Counted from the stretch's first letter, positions 8,000 through 16,455 are shown. The stretch: 64,000 bases of DNA from Woeseiaceae bacterium (GCA_030066735.1 JASJBB010000061.1:1-64000), one strand, 5' to 3'. A program made the numbers and translations. The notes: generated from the sequence alone by a model not told the origin.

Positions 8000-9656
8000 G
8001 ACCACGTTCGCCACGCGCGAAGAAGTCGACTTCGTTGTGATCGGCTCCGGTTCGGCGGGTGGCATCCTGGCCAAGGAGCTGTCTACCGCCGGTTTCTCGA
8101 CGGTCGTCCTTGAACAGGGACCGTATCGGCGGCTCAACGATTTCACGCATGACGAATTGTCGGTGGTCATCCGCTCGGAACTGCACGGTGGGGGCAACGA
8201 GGTCCACGGGCAGACGTATCGCCAGTTTGAGCACGAGGTCGCGGGGCCGACGCCGGACGGCCGTACGCCCATTCGCTACTCCCGCGGCGTCGGCGGCAGC
8301 AGCGTGCACTTCACGGCCAACTTCTGGCGGCTGCGCCCGACGGACTTCAGGGAGCGCAGCCTGCTGGGCGAGATCTCCGGCACCAACTTCGTCGACTGGC
8401 CGATCACCTACGAGGAGCTCGAGCCGTATTACACGAAGGTCGACTGGGAGATTGGCGTCTCGGGAGCGCCGGGCCCGTTTGACGCGCCGCGCTCGAAACC
8501 GTTCCCGATGCCGCCAATGCCGATCAAGTCGTCAGGCGTACTCATGGAGCAAGCTGCCGCCGAACTCGGCTGGCACGCACAACCTGAACCGCACGCGATC
8601 CTGTCGCAACCGCATAACGGCCGCGCCGCGTGCATGAGCTGTGGCTTCTGCATGTGGTACGGCTGCGAGGCCGGCGCCAAGTCCTCGACGCTGGCCGCGA
8701 TGATTCCACTGGCCGAGGCGAGCGGTAGCTGCGAGATCCGCCCCGAATCGACCGTCATTCGTATCGACACCGACGACAAGGGCCGCGCCAGCGAGGTCGT
8801 GTACCTCGACAGGGACGGGGTCGAACAGGCGCAGCGGACCAGAGCGGTCGTGCTGTCGGCCAACGGTGCGGAGTCTGCGCGCCTGCTCCTGATGTCGGCC
8901 AGTTCGCGGCACCCGGACGGTCTGGCGAATTCGAGCGGCTACGTTGGCCGCAACCTGATGTTCAATCAGCACGCACTCGCAATTGGCGTCTACGAGCATC
9001 CGCTCAACGACTTCAAGGGCGTACAGGTCTCGCGCATTATTCACGACTTCTACGAGACCGACGAACAGCGCGGCTTCTACGGGGGCGGCGGTATCGACGC
9101 GCGGCCGCTGTTTTCGGCGACGCCGATTCTGCACGCGCTCCTGGGCCACGACCCGAATGCGCCTCGGTGGGGCCAGGGCTTCAAGGACACGATCGCGCAC
9201 GACTTCTCAAGGTCACTGAGTTACGTAGCCAGCACTACCTCGCTGCCGATGGACCGCAACAACGTCACGCTGGACCCCAATAGCAAGGACGCCTGGGGAC
9301 GGCCTGCGGTGCGACTGACCTACATGGACCACGAAGACGACCTGTCCATGGCCGCCTTCTTTGAAGACCGCTGCGCTGAACTGCACGAGGCGGGGGGCGC
9401 ACAGAAACTGTGGCGTTTCGGCATTCATCCAAGCACGGGCGGCGAACACCTGCTCGGCACCTGCCGCATGGGTAACGATCCCGCGTCCTCGGTCGTCGAC
9501 AGCAAGCACCGCAGCCATGATGTTCCCAACCTGTTCATCTGCGACGGGAGCAGCATGGTGACGTCGGGACGCGGTCAACCCACCCACACGATTATGGCGC
9601 TTGCTTTCCGCGCCGCCGATCACATCAAGGCCGCCGCAAACGCCGGCGACATCTGA
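7989..9656 (+). CDS. GMC-family FAD-dependent oxidoreductase, membrane-associated dehydrogenase type
   Basis: The 555-residue protein has the GMC fold: an FAD-binding GSGSAGG near residue 19, the GVGGSSVHFTANFWR loop near 100, and a C-terminal substrate domain with HLLGTCRMG and GRGQPTHTIMALAFRAA. A cysteine cluster CMSCGFCMWYGC near residue 218 matches the region that binds a 3Fe-4S cluster in FAD-glucose and gluconate dehydrogenases, so electrons probably go to a cytochrome or quinone rather than oxygen. It lacks its own signal peptide, consistent with hitchhiking on the Tat-like subunit. No c-type cytochrome subunit lies beside it; the electron acceptor is unknown. Confidence 0.85.
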   Translation: MANETTFATREEVDFVVIGSGSAGGILAKELSTAGFSTVVLEQGPYRRLNDFTHDELSVVIRSELHGGGNEVHGQTYRQFEHEVAGPTPDGRTPIRYSRGVGGSSVHFTANFWRLRPTDFRERSLLGEISGTNFVDWPITYEELEPYYTKVDWEIGVSGAPGPFDAPRSKPFPMPPMPIKSSGVLMEQAAAELGWHAQPEPHAILSQPHNGRAACMSCGFCMWYGCEAGAKSSTLAAMIPLAEASGSCEIRPESTVIRIDTDDKGRASEVVYLDRDGVEQAQRTRAVVLSANGAESARLLLMSASSRHPDGLANSSGYVGRNLMFNQHALAIGVYEHPLNDFKGVQVSRIIHDFYETDEQRGFYGGGGIDARPLFSATPILHALLGHDPNAPRWGQGFKDTIAHDFSRSLSYVASTTSLPMDRNNVTLDPNSKDAWGRPAVRLTYMDHEDDLSMAAFFEDRCAELHEAGGAQKLWRFGIHPSTGGEHLLGTCRMGNDPASSVVDSKHRSHDVPNLFICDGSSMVTSGRGQPTHTIMALAFRAADHIKAAANAGDI

Positions 9657-9667
9657 ACCGGAGAAGA

Positions 9668-10117
9668 ATGATGAAACGACTTGTCGGAGTATTGCTTGCG
9701 GGCGTCCTGGTTGCCTTCAGCACGGCCTCAATGGCGCACAAAGTACAAGTGGAGTGGATCGTGGAACCGGGCGCCGAGAACATGCCCTTCTCCGCGGCTG
9801 TCCGCGTGGGCCACCTGCTGTTCGTGTCGGGCGCGCTCGGCTACGACAGCGAGACGCGCTCGCTTGTCGAAGGCGGCATCGGCCCCGAGACCAGGAAGAC
9901 CCTGGAGAACATCCAGGCGACGCTCGAAGCCAACGGCTCGTCGATGGACAACGTCGTCAAGTGCACGGTGTTCCTGGCCGACATCGATGAATGGGCTGCA
10001 ATGAATGAAGTCTACGTCACGTTCTTCGGCAACAAGCCCGCGCGCAGCGCGCTGGGCGTGAACGGTCTCGCGCTTGGCGCCCGTACCGAAATCGAGTGTA
10101 TCGCCGTCGTTGACTAG
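9668..10117 (+). CDS. RidA/YjgF-family protein with a signal peptide
   Basis: RidA proteins deaminate reactive enamine/imine intermediates, and most are cytoplasmic. Here a cleavable signal (MKRLVGVLLAGVLVAFSTASMA) precedes a complete RidA domain ending in KPARSALGVNGLALGARTEIECIAVV, which keeps the conserved Arg and the IECIAV strand. The predicted location is therefore periplasmic. GGAG upstream fits the second ATG (9671) slightly better than the first. It follows the GMC gene by 11 bases and so probably belongs to that operon, perhaps acting on a product of the dehydrogenase (inference). It overlaps the convergent gene by four bases. Confidence 0.85.
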   Translation: MMKRLVGVLLAGVLVAFSTASMAHKVQVEWIVEPGAENMPFSAAVRVGHLLFVSGALGYDSETRSLVEGGIGPETRKTLENIQATLEANGSSMDNVVKCTVFLADIDEWAAMNEVYVTFFGNKPARSALGVNGLALGARTEIECIAVVD

Positions 10118-11931
10118 TCGGCTTCGGCGAGTGCTCGCGCGCGCGCCGCGAGCGCCTTCAGGCGCTTCTTGTCGAGAACGTCGCCCACTGCATCAGCCAG
10201 TGCAGGCTCGCTAAGGTCCGCTACCGCATCCCGCCACGCCTGGCCAACCTCGTAGGGTACCCCCTCGAGGCGGGCCGGTACGCCCCGGCGGGCCCGGAAC
10301 GCACGGTCATGGTTAACCAGCATGAGCTGCCACCAATCCAGGCTGTAGAGAATGTCTTCGCCACCGCGACCCTCGTTGTAGATCAGGGTGTCGAATACGA
10401 ACATTGCATTCCATTGCTCCTGCAATGCACACCAGGCCGCGCCACCGCGGCCGTCCGCCTGGCGCTCGAGTTCATCGATGAAATTCTTCGGGTGAAACCG
10501 TAACGACCCGTCGTCGCCGTCGATCTCGCGCACGACGGCAACCGGCACCATCTCGAGATCGATCAGCTGGTCCAGTCGGTACGCCACAACCTCGGGGTAG
10601 AAACCCTTGCCCTGGCGCTTGTCGAACACCGCCTCGAGCGTATAGGTGCCGTCGCTGACCGTGACGATGTCCTGACCGGAGTCGGATTCGCGCCGGGAAA
10701 CGATGTCGCCACTGCCAAGCACGGCCTCGATCTGCTCGAAACTCATCCTGCCTTGCGGCCGCGTGCCGACATTGCGCGGGCGCGGCTGGGCCAGAGTCGT
10801 GCTGCCGTCCTGGTTGACCGCCGACACGCCGTCGGCGTCGATCACGAGTACGTTGGCGCTGCCGCCATAGTAGTTATTGAGCATGCCGGTATCGATCTGA
10901 ATGATCCGGCCATCGAGCCGCTCCAGCACCTGCCGGCCGGGCGTTGGCGTGTGGCCGATGACAACGCGGTTGGCGCCGATCGCCTGCAGTACGCCCGCCA
11001 GTTTGTCCGACTCGATCAGCTCGCTGCAGACGACATTGCCGCGGTACCACAGCGGTCCCTCCAGGTCGTGAAGACTGGACGCACCGAGCTGTTTCACGGC
11101 TTCGATCGACATCAGCACATCGGCGCTGGTGTCCAGCGCCGGCATGTGCCGCGCGAGTATGGCCGGGTGATCATGAAAATTGTCGGTTGGCAGGAGTATG
11201 CCTTCGGCGAACAGGGCCTCTGCGTGACGCATGTATTCGCCCATCTCACCGATCAGCCGGCCGTTGACGCCTTCGAGGCCGATCTCTTCGACCATTGGCG
11301 ACAGCCCTCCGTGCACGAATGCGGTGCCGTTAACAACCACGATGGCGGGCTTGCCCAGGAGCCAGGCGCCGTACTTGCCGTCGCTTGCAAACGCGCGTCG
11401 ATGGGCGAAATACCCCGCCGGGAATTTCTGCCGAAACAGGGTGGCCAGGCCTTCGGGCGACTGGCCGCCAGGCGCTCGGGCCCGGGCGTACTCCTGGAAC
11501 CAGCGCTCTCGCTCCCCGGCCGTTTCTTCGTCGGCGAATGCGGCGTATTCGCTCGACGAGACGTAACGCAGATCGCCAACGAGGTTCATCGCCTCGTGAT
11601 TACCGATCAGCACGTGAACCTTGCCGCCCGCCAAATCGGCCTCGATCTCCAGCTGCATCAGCAGATCCATTGCCCGCCTGGAGTCGGGCCCGCGATCGAG
11701 GATGTCGCCGACGATGACCAGATGCGCAGACCCGGCCGCCCACGACAATTGCTCGTCCACGACGCTGGCCTTTTGCATGGCTTCGACCATCGCGTCGTAC
11801 GCGCCGTGAATATCGGCAACCGCCACGACCCGGGAGACACCGTCATATTGCCACTGGTTGGCCTGCGCCGGCATTGTGGCCAGCAGCAACCAGGCCAGTA
11901 GCAACATCGTCGTTACAAGGGCTTTATGCAA
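10114..11931 (-). CDS. Exported PPP-like metallophosphatase fused to a degenerate FAM20/PI3K-like kinase domain
   Basis: A TTG at 11931 gives the signal-like MHKALVTTMLLLAWLLLATM; the alternative ATG at 11907 loses the Lys. The mature N-terminal half (residues about 30-370) has the full metallophosphatase set: DIHG, GDILDRGPDS, GNHEAMNL and VIGHTPTPG, resembling Shewanella-like PPP phosphatases. The C-terminal about 220 residues contain AVFDKRQGKGFYPEVVAYRLD, LEMVPVAVVRE, FDTLIYNEGRGGEDIL and LVNHDRAFR. They look like the atypical kinase pattern (E..AyrLD, NxDRN, IDHxRAF), but with the catalytic Asp of DR replaced by Gly and the metal Asp replaced by Asn. The kinase comparison is from memory and needs a profile search. 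It is divergent from the CotH-like gene. Confidence 0.7.
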   Translation of the reverse strand: MHKALVTTMLLLAWLLLATMPAQANQWQYDGVSRVVAVADIHGAYDAMVEAMQKASVVDEQLSWAAGSAHLVIVGDILDRGPDSRRAMDLLMQLEIEADLAGGKVHVLIGNHEAMNLVGDLRYVSSSEYAAFADEETAGERERWFQEYARARAPGGQSPEGLATLFRQKFPAGYFAHRRAFASDGKYGAWLLGKPAIVVVNGTAFVHGGLSPMVEEIGLEGVNGRLIGEMGEYMRHAEALFAEGILLPTDNFHDHPAILARHMPALDTSADVLMSIEAVKQLGASSLHDLEGPLWYRGNVVCSELIESDKLAGVLQAIGANRVVIGHTPTPGRQVLERLDGRIIQIDTGMLNNYYGGSANVLVIDADGVSAVNQDGSTTLAQPRPRNVGTRPQGRMSFEQIEAVLGSGDIVSRRESDSGQDIVTVSDGTYTLEAVFDKRQGKGFYPEVVAYRLDQLIDLEMVPVAVVREIDGDDGSLRFHPKNFIDELERQADGRGGAAWCALQEQWNAMFVFDTLIYNEGRGGEDILYSLDWWQLMLVNHDRAFRARRGVPARLEGVPYEVGQAWRDAVADLSEPALADAVGDVLDKKRLKALAARARALAEAD

Positions 11932-11991
11932 AGTGAGCGAATCCCGACTAGAATGACGGCAGCCGCTGGAACTGCCCGTCAAGAGGTTGTG

Positions 11992-13038
11992 ATGCTGTTT
12001 CGACATTGGACCGTAGCTTTCGTCGCGTTGTTCCTCGCCGCAGGCGTGGCAAACGCCAAGGATATCAGGGAATACGACCCGCTGTTCTCCGCTCACGACA
12101 CGCTGAAGATCGAAGTCGAGGGGCCGTTCGCCTTCCTGGCGCGCGAGCGTCCCGACGAGGAGGAGGCCGAGGGCAAAGTCCGGTTCACCAATGCCGACGG
12201 CGAGACCATCGAGTTCGACGTGCAGGTTCGCGCACGCGGTAACTGGCGGCGCAATCCCGAGATTTGCGATTTCCCGCCGCTCAGAATCAACTTCAGAAAG
12301 TCGCAGACCGATGACACGCTGTTCCACAAGCAGGACAAGATCAAGCTCGTCACCCACTGCAACAACACGAACCGCTACGCGCAGGCTGTCGTCAGCGAGT
12401 ATCTCGCCTACCGCATCTACAACGCCCTGACCGATTACAGTTTCCGGGTGCGGCTGGTCGACATTACGTACGTCTACACGGACCGCGAAAAATCGGATAA
12501 TTCCTACGCCGTGCTCATCGAGCACAAGGAACGCCTTGGCAAGCGCATTGACGGTGAGACGGTCATGACCGAGCGCGTGCCGGTCGGCTCGATTTATCCG
12601 CAAAACCTGAATCTCGCCTCGATGTTCCAGTACTTCATCGGCAACACGGATTTCTCGCCGGTTGCGGCGCCACCGGACGAAGAGTGTTGCCACAACCAGG
12701 CGTTATTCACGAGCGAGGAAGGTCCCTATCGGACGATACCGTTCGACTTCGACCAGACCGGCCTCGTTGACGCCAAGCACGCGGCGCCCAACCCGCGCTT
12801 CGGCATCTCGACCGTCAAGGTGCGGCTCTATCGCGGCCGCTGCGTGAACAACGAACTGTTGCCGGAGACGTTGCAGCACTTTCGTGACAAGCGCCCGGAG
12901 ATCGAAGCGCTGATCGAGAACCAGCCGGAGCTGACGCCACCGACGAAGCGCAACCTGCTCAAGTACGTCGATTCCTTCTACGGCGTCATCGACAAGCCGC
13001 GGCGCGTCAAGTACCGCATTACCGACAACTGCCTGTAA
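11992..13038 (+). CDS. Exported CotH-like kinase-fold protein
   Basis: The start at ATG 11992 (AGAGG six bases upstream) gives a clear signal peptide, MLFRHWTVAFVALFLAAGVANA, so the 348-residue protein should be periplasmic or secreted. The order of motifs follows CotH spore-coat kinases: a RARGNWRRNPE segment (RGN-type), DKIKLVTHCNN, AVLIEHKERLGKR, then FQYFIGNTDFS, HNQALF and IPFDFDQTGLVD. The last three correspond to the N-D...HN...DxD catalytic and metal-binding core, which appears intact. No substrate is evident. It is divergent from the phosphatase-kinase fusion with only 60 bases between the starts, and convergent with the hydrolase gene. Confidence 0.65.
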   Translation: MLFRHWTVAFVALFLAAGVANAKDIREYDPLFSAHDTLKIEVEGPFAFLARERPDEEEAEGKVRFTNADGETIEFDVQVRARGNWRRNPEICDFPPLRINFRKSQTDDTLFHKQDKIKLVTHCNNTNRYAQAVVSEYLAYRIYNALTDYSFRVRLVDITYVYTDREKSDNSYAVLIEHKERLGKRIDGETVMTERVPVGSIYPQNLNLASMFQYFIGNTDFSPVAAPPDEECCHNQALFTSEEGPYRTIPFDFDQTGLVDAKHAAPNPRFGISTVKVRLYRGRCVNNELLPETLQHFRDKRPEIEALIENQPELTPPTKRNLLKYVDSFYGVIDKPRRVKYRITDNCL

Positions 13039-13041
13039 ACG

Positions 13042-13998
13042 TCAGTGTTGCAGGTCTTCGGTCAGCCAGTCGTTGACGATCTTGCTGACGCGCGGGTGAA
13101 TGTAATAGCCGATCGAACTGTGCGGGTTTGATTTGCCGTAGCGCACGGCCAGGTTGTAGATGCGGTAGTCGCGCACCTCGCTGACCAGCCGCTGGTCCAG
13201 CATCTTCTTGAAATCGTCGGCCAGCGTATTGTCATGACAGGTGTAGTCATCTTCGGCCGCCACGTTGTGCCAGGAGATCACATTGGTCGGATAGCGCGCG
13301 CTCGGATGTTCGCCGGCGCCTTTCAGGTGTTTGCGGATATAGTGGTCGCCCAGCGGTGCGCCGAGCGTTACCCACGCCTCAACCTTGCGCCCTCCATAGC
13401 GTGCAACCAGTTGCTCGTCGTGCGACAGCTCCCAAAGCACGTCGTAGGCGATGATGCAGCCGAGCCCGTGCGACATCAGCAAGACCCTGCCATCGCGCCC
13501 CAGCGCCTCGCACAGCTTCTTGCGCACCCGCTCGCGCACCTTTTCGGCGTAGTCGGTCTTGCCCGCAAGGTACTCTGCAGCCTCGCGTGACACCATCCGG
13601 ATCAGCGGCAGCGTCAGCCCGATTGCACCCAGCACCGGCGCGAGCATGTCGGCTGCAAACTCGCGCAACGCGGACTTGCCCGGCACCCGGTCATACTGGC
13701 GGATGCTGAACTTCTTGCGTGGCTGGATCTGCCGCAGCGCCGCATGCGCATTGCGGCGATCGCCGATGTCGAGCTTCTGGTCGTAGCGCCTGCCAAGGCC
13801 CTCCAGGTAGGCGTTGGTAATGTCGCCGTAATACCCCAGTTCCACCCGTGCCTGTTCCAGCAGCGGCACGGTGTCGGGGTAATCGCGCCGGACGCCGGCG
13901 CGCATAGCCCGGTAGGAAATGTCGAGCAGGTCGTCCTCGGCCGGCTTGAAGTCCCGACCGTGCACGACCACGATGCTGCAGTCGCTACTGGTACTCAT
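13042..13998 (-). CDS. Alpha/beta-hydrolase-like protein lacking the nucleophile serine
   Basis: This protein of about 318 residues (ATG 13998; ATG 14010 is the alternative) opens with a strand CSIVVVHGRDFKP and later shows RVLLMSHGLGCIIAYDVLW. The second stretch is the nucleophile elbow of lipase-like alpha/beta hydrolases, where HSxG is expected. Here it reads HGLG, so the catalytic serine position is glycine; the codon GGG is clear in the DNA. A VTLGAPLGD segment and a late His (YYIHPRV) are where family members place their remaining elements. It may be a non-catalytic or altered enzyme. There is no signal peptide. It overlaps the end of the DUF4956 gene, suggesting one operon. Confidence 0.6.
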   Translation of the reverse strand: MSTSSDCSIVVVHGRDFKPAEDDLLDISYRAMRAGVRRDYPDTVPLLEQARVELGYYGDITNAYLEGLGRRYDQKLDIGDRRNAHAALRQIQPRKKFSIRQYDRVPGKSALREFAADMLAPVLGAIGLTLPLIRMVSREAAEYLAGKTDYAEKVRERVRKKLCEALGRDGRVLLMSHGLGCIIAYDVLWELSHDEQLVARYGGRKVEAWVTLGAPLGDHYIRKHLKGAGEHPSARYPTNVISWHNVAAEDDYTCHDNTLADDFKKMLDQRLVSEVRDYRIYNLAVRYGKSNPHSSIGYYIHPRVSKIVNDWLTEDLQH

Positions 13999-14635
13999 CC
14001 TCGCCTGCATCCCTGCGCGTCATCATCGTCAGGAAACGTCCCGACAGCGTCTTGCCATACTCGAGCCGCCAGATTCCGAGTGTCGCGAACACGAACGCCA
14101 TCGATATGACGGTCGCCACCCCGAGCGCGCCGATACCCGAGCCGAGGCCGATCGCGATGGCGACGAATATGTACATCGCGTCCGACGGCTGCTTCAGCGC
14201 AAACCGGAAGCGCACGGCCGCCACGATCCCCGCCAGGCTGAACGCGAGCGCCAGGCTGTTGAGCACGATCATGGAGATACCGGTAACGACGACCGGCAGG
14301 ATCATGATCGTCTGTACGAACGACTGGTCGATGCGCCGTGCCCGGCTGGTGATGAAATAGGCCCACGAGACCGGGATCGTCAGGATGATTGCGCCGACGC
14401 TGGCGATCGCCAGTTGCACCGCGCCGTGCGGCGAGCGAACCGTCCGCTCGACGGATGAGTAGATGGGCTCGAAGCCGTCCGTGTTGGACTGGGCCAGGAA
14501 TTCGATGCCGCCAATGGGGAAATACTGGTTCAGCGCCGGGTACCTGGCCAGCAGGTACCACATCGAACCCACCCAGAAGCTGTAGTAAATAACTATCAGC
14601 GTCAGCGGAATTCCCAATCCACCGGATCTTCGCAC
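13985..14635 (-). CDS. DUF4956 membrane protein
   Basis: The protein has 216 residues, a GTG start, and GGGAG upstream. The N-terminal membrane segment (TLIVIYYSFWVGSMWYL) is followed by a periplasmic loop and about four more transmembrane helices. The signature VRFRFALKQPSDAMYIF is the hallmark of DUF4956, a family that in other bacteria neighbours VTC-type polyphosphate polymerases and CotH proteins (recalled association). A CotH-like gene lies two genes away here, which repeats that association without a VTC gene. The biochemical role is unknown. It overlaps the downstream hydrolase gene by 14 bases. Confidence 0.75.
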   Translation of the reverse strand: MRRSGGLGIPLTLIVIYYSFWVGSMWYLLARYPALNQYFPIGGIEFLAQSNTDGFEPIYSSVERTVRSPHGAVQLAIASVGAIILTIPVSWAYFITSRARRIDQSFVQTIMILPVVVTGISMIVLNSLALAFSLAGIVAAVRFRFALKQPSDAMYIFVAIAIGLGSGIGALGVATVISMAFVFATLGIWRLEYGKTLSGRFLTMMTRRDAGEDEYQ

Positions 14636-14755
14636 GTTTCTTCTCCCCCTCGGGTTGCGACAAGATACCGCCCGATAATCACTACATCAAATGCCGCGCA
14701 GCGTTAAGTCGGCAATGGTAGGCTATGCGGCGTTTTTGACTACGCCCCTAATCCC

Positions 14756-15733
14756 ATGCCCCATTCCGTTCAGCTGCTCGGTATTTCCAACGCCATCGTC
14801 GACATTCTCGCGCACGTCGACGAGGACTTCCTGAACGCCGTCGGCGCCGTGCCCGGCTCGATGACTCTCGTGGACATGGACAGGGCTCGCGAGATTTATG
14901 CGCAGATGGGGCCGGCAACCGAGATGTCCGGCGGGTCCGTCGCCAACACGATTGCCGGATTCGCCAACCTTGGCGGGTCGAGCGCCTACATTGGCCGGGT
15001 CAAGGCCGATCAGCTCGGCGGCATCTTCAATCACGACATGCGCTCACTCGGTGTCGACGTGCGCCTCGATGCCGCGAGCGACGGTGCGCCGACAGCGCGC
15101 AGCCTGATCCTGATCACCGAAGACGGGCAGCGCACGATGCAGACCTATCTCGGCGCCTGCACCGAGCTGAGCGTCGCAGACATCACGCCGCAAACCATGG
15201 GCACGCCCAGGGCGGTGCTCATCGAGGGCTATGTCTGGGATTTGCCCGAGGGACCGGACCTGACAGCCAGGGCCATCGAGATCGCGAAGCGGAACGGCAC
15301 CGCGGTAGCGTTGTCATTATCGGATTCGTTCTGCGTCGAACGGCACCAGGACTCGTTCGAACATGCCATTCGAAACGGCGTGGACATCGTCGTTGCCGAC
15401 GAAGACGAAGTAGCCGCACTGGTCGGTACCGATTCTTACGATGACACGCTCGAGGCCCTCGAAGGGTACGACAACCTGTTCGCGATGACGCGTTCGGCAC
15501 AGGGCTCGGTAATCGTGCACGGCGACGAACGTATCGTGCAACCCGCGACACCAGTGAATGAGGTCGTCGATACGACAGGCGCCGGCGATGCCTACACGGC
15601 CGGCTTCCTCTATGGCTGGGTGAATGACATGCCGCTGTCCGAATGCGCGAAAATCGGTACCTTCTGCGGCACCACCGTGGTGCAGCAGCTCGGCGCCCGT
15701 ATCGAACCGGGGTTGCTCGACAGCTACTCCTGA
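14756..15733 (+). CDS. Adenosine kinase / PfkB-family sugar kinase
   Basis: The 325-residue cytoplasmic protein is a ribokinase-fold (PfkB) kinase. It carries SGGSVANTIAGFANLGG near residue 58, the first PfkB motif in adenosine-kinase-like form, and VVDTTGAGDAYTAGFLYG near residue 270 with the catalytic Asp and anion hole. The small lid residues and overall length match the bacterial adenosine kinase-like group that phosphorylates adenosine to AMP. Given the neighbouring deoD and deoC genes, a nucleoside substrate fits, but an inosine or ribose-like substrate cannot be excluded. It is divergent from the DUF4956 gene and its end overlaps the convergent gene by 10 bases. Confidence 0.8.
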   Translation: MPHSVQLLGISNAIVDILAHVDEDFLNAVGAVPGSMTLVDMDRAREIYAQMGPATEMSGGSVANTIAGFANLGGSSAYIGRVKADQLGGIFNHDMRSLGVDVRLDAASDGAPTARSLILITEDGQRTMQTYLGACTELSVADITPQTMGTPRAVLIEGYVWDLPEGPDLTARAIEIAKRNGTAVALSLSDSFCVERHQDSFEHAIRNGVDIVVADEDEVAALVGTDSYDDTLEALEGYDNLFAMTRSAQGSVIVHGDERIVQPATPVNEVVDTTGAGDAYTAGFLYGWVNDMPLSECAKIGTFCGTTVVQQLGARIEPGLLDSYS

Positions 15734-16455
15734 GGCACCGCGAGCGCAACCAGGTCGCGGCGGCTGTCATTACGAATCTCGGGATCGGGCGCCAGGAAAA
15801 CGCGCCGATCGCGCACTTCGTCGACCCAGGGCAGCTCCTGCGGCACGTACTTGTAGTTGCTGCATGTGACGATGTACTGGCCGAATATGCGGAAGAACTC
15901 GTTGCTGCCGACGTTGGGATCGTCGATGACGCGCTGGCAATCGCCATGGACGAGCACCCGGCGTCCGAGCTGGTCTCTTTCGACGTTTTCCCAGATCGGT
16001 TTTTTCACCGGGGCGCGTGACGGCCGGAACTGTTCGGCAGCGGCTCGGCGCCTGGCGTCGAATACCGGGTTTACGGACCAGGTCTTCTGGCCTTCGGCGA
16101 CGACGGCAGCGACGACCTCGTCCATTTCCGCGTACCAGTCGGGCGCTGCCGGCGCCGGCTCGTCGGGCGGGTCGTCCGGAACAGTTGACTCTGCAATCTC
16201 CGCCAGTTCCGGCAATTCCCTGGGCGTATCTTCGACGATCAGCGGTTCAAGCAGTTCGACAGGCGGCCGTGGCGCCTCGACCTCGGGTGGCGCCACTAGC
16301 GTGACTTCGAGCTCATCGATCGGCTTGTCGTCAGCCGTGAATTCGGTCGTGATAATGAAAGTGACGATTGCGAACCCGGCGATGGCCAGGCTCGCGATCA
16401 GCCTCGTGCGCGTACCGCGCTGCCAGTCCGGATGGGTTGCGAGCTCCCTATACAC
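15724..16455 (-). CDS. Uncharacterised TonB-like proline-rich inner-membrane-anchored protein
   Basis: I do not recognise a named family. Residues about 19-36 (LIASLAIAGFAIVTFII) form one membrane anchor. They are followed by a Pro/Glu-rich stretch (residues about 50-105, such as APPEVEAPRPPVELLEP) typical of TonB or energy-transducing spacers that cross the periplasm. The C-terminal about 130 residues (GRRVLVHGDCQRVIDDP...) have two cysteines and no clear TonB C-terminal motif. The start is GTG and overlaps the truncated ALDH gene by eight bases, so it appears cotranscribed with deoD-deoC-ALDH. Its role there is not apparent. Confidence 0.6.
   Translation of the reverse strand: MYRELATHPDWQRGTRTRLIASLAIAGFAIVTFIITTEFTADDKPIDELEVTLVAPPEVEAPRPPVELLEPLIVEDTPRELPELAEIAESTVPDDPPDEPAPAAPDWYAEMDEVVAAVVAEGQKTWSVNPVFDARRRAAAEQFRPSRAPVKKPIWENVERDQLGRRVLVHGDCQRVIDDPNVGSNEFFRIFGQYIVTCSNYKYVPQELPWVDEVRDRRVFLAPDPEIRNDSRRDLVALAVPQE

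Noticed and set aside
13995-14663. 222-aa minus ORF overlapping the DUF4956 gene
   Set aside because: It is in another frame of the same stretch, with no helices or motifs, while the DUF4956 reading has a clear signature.
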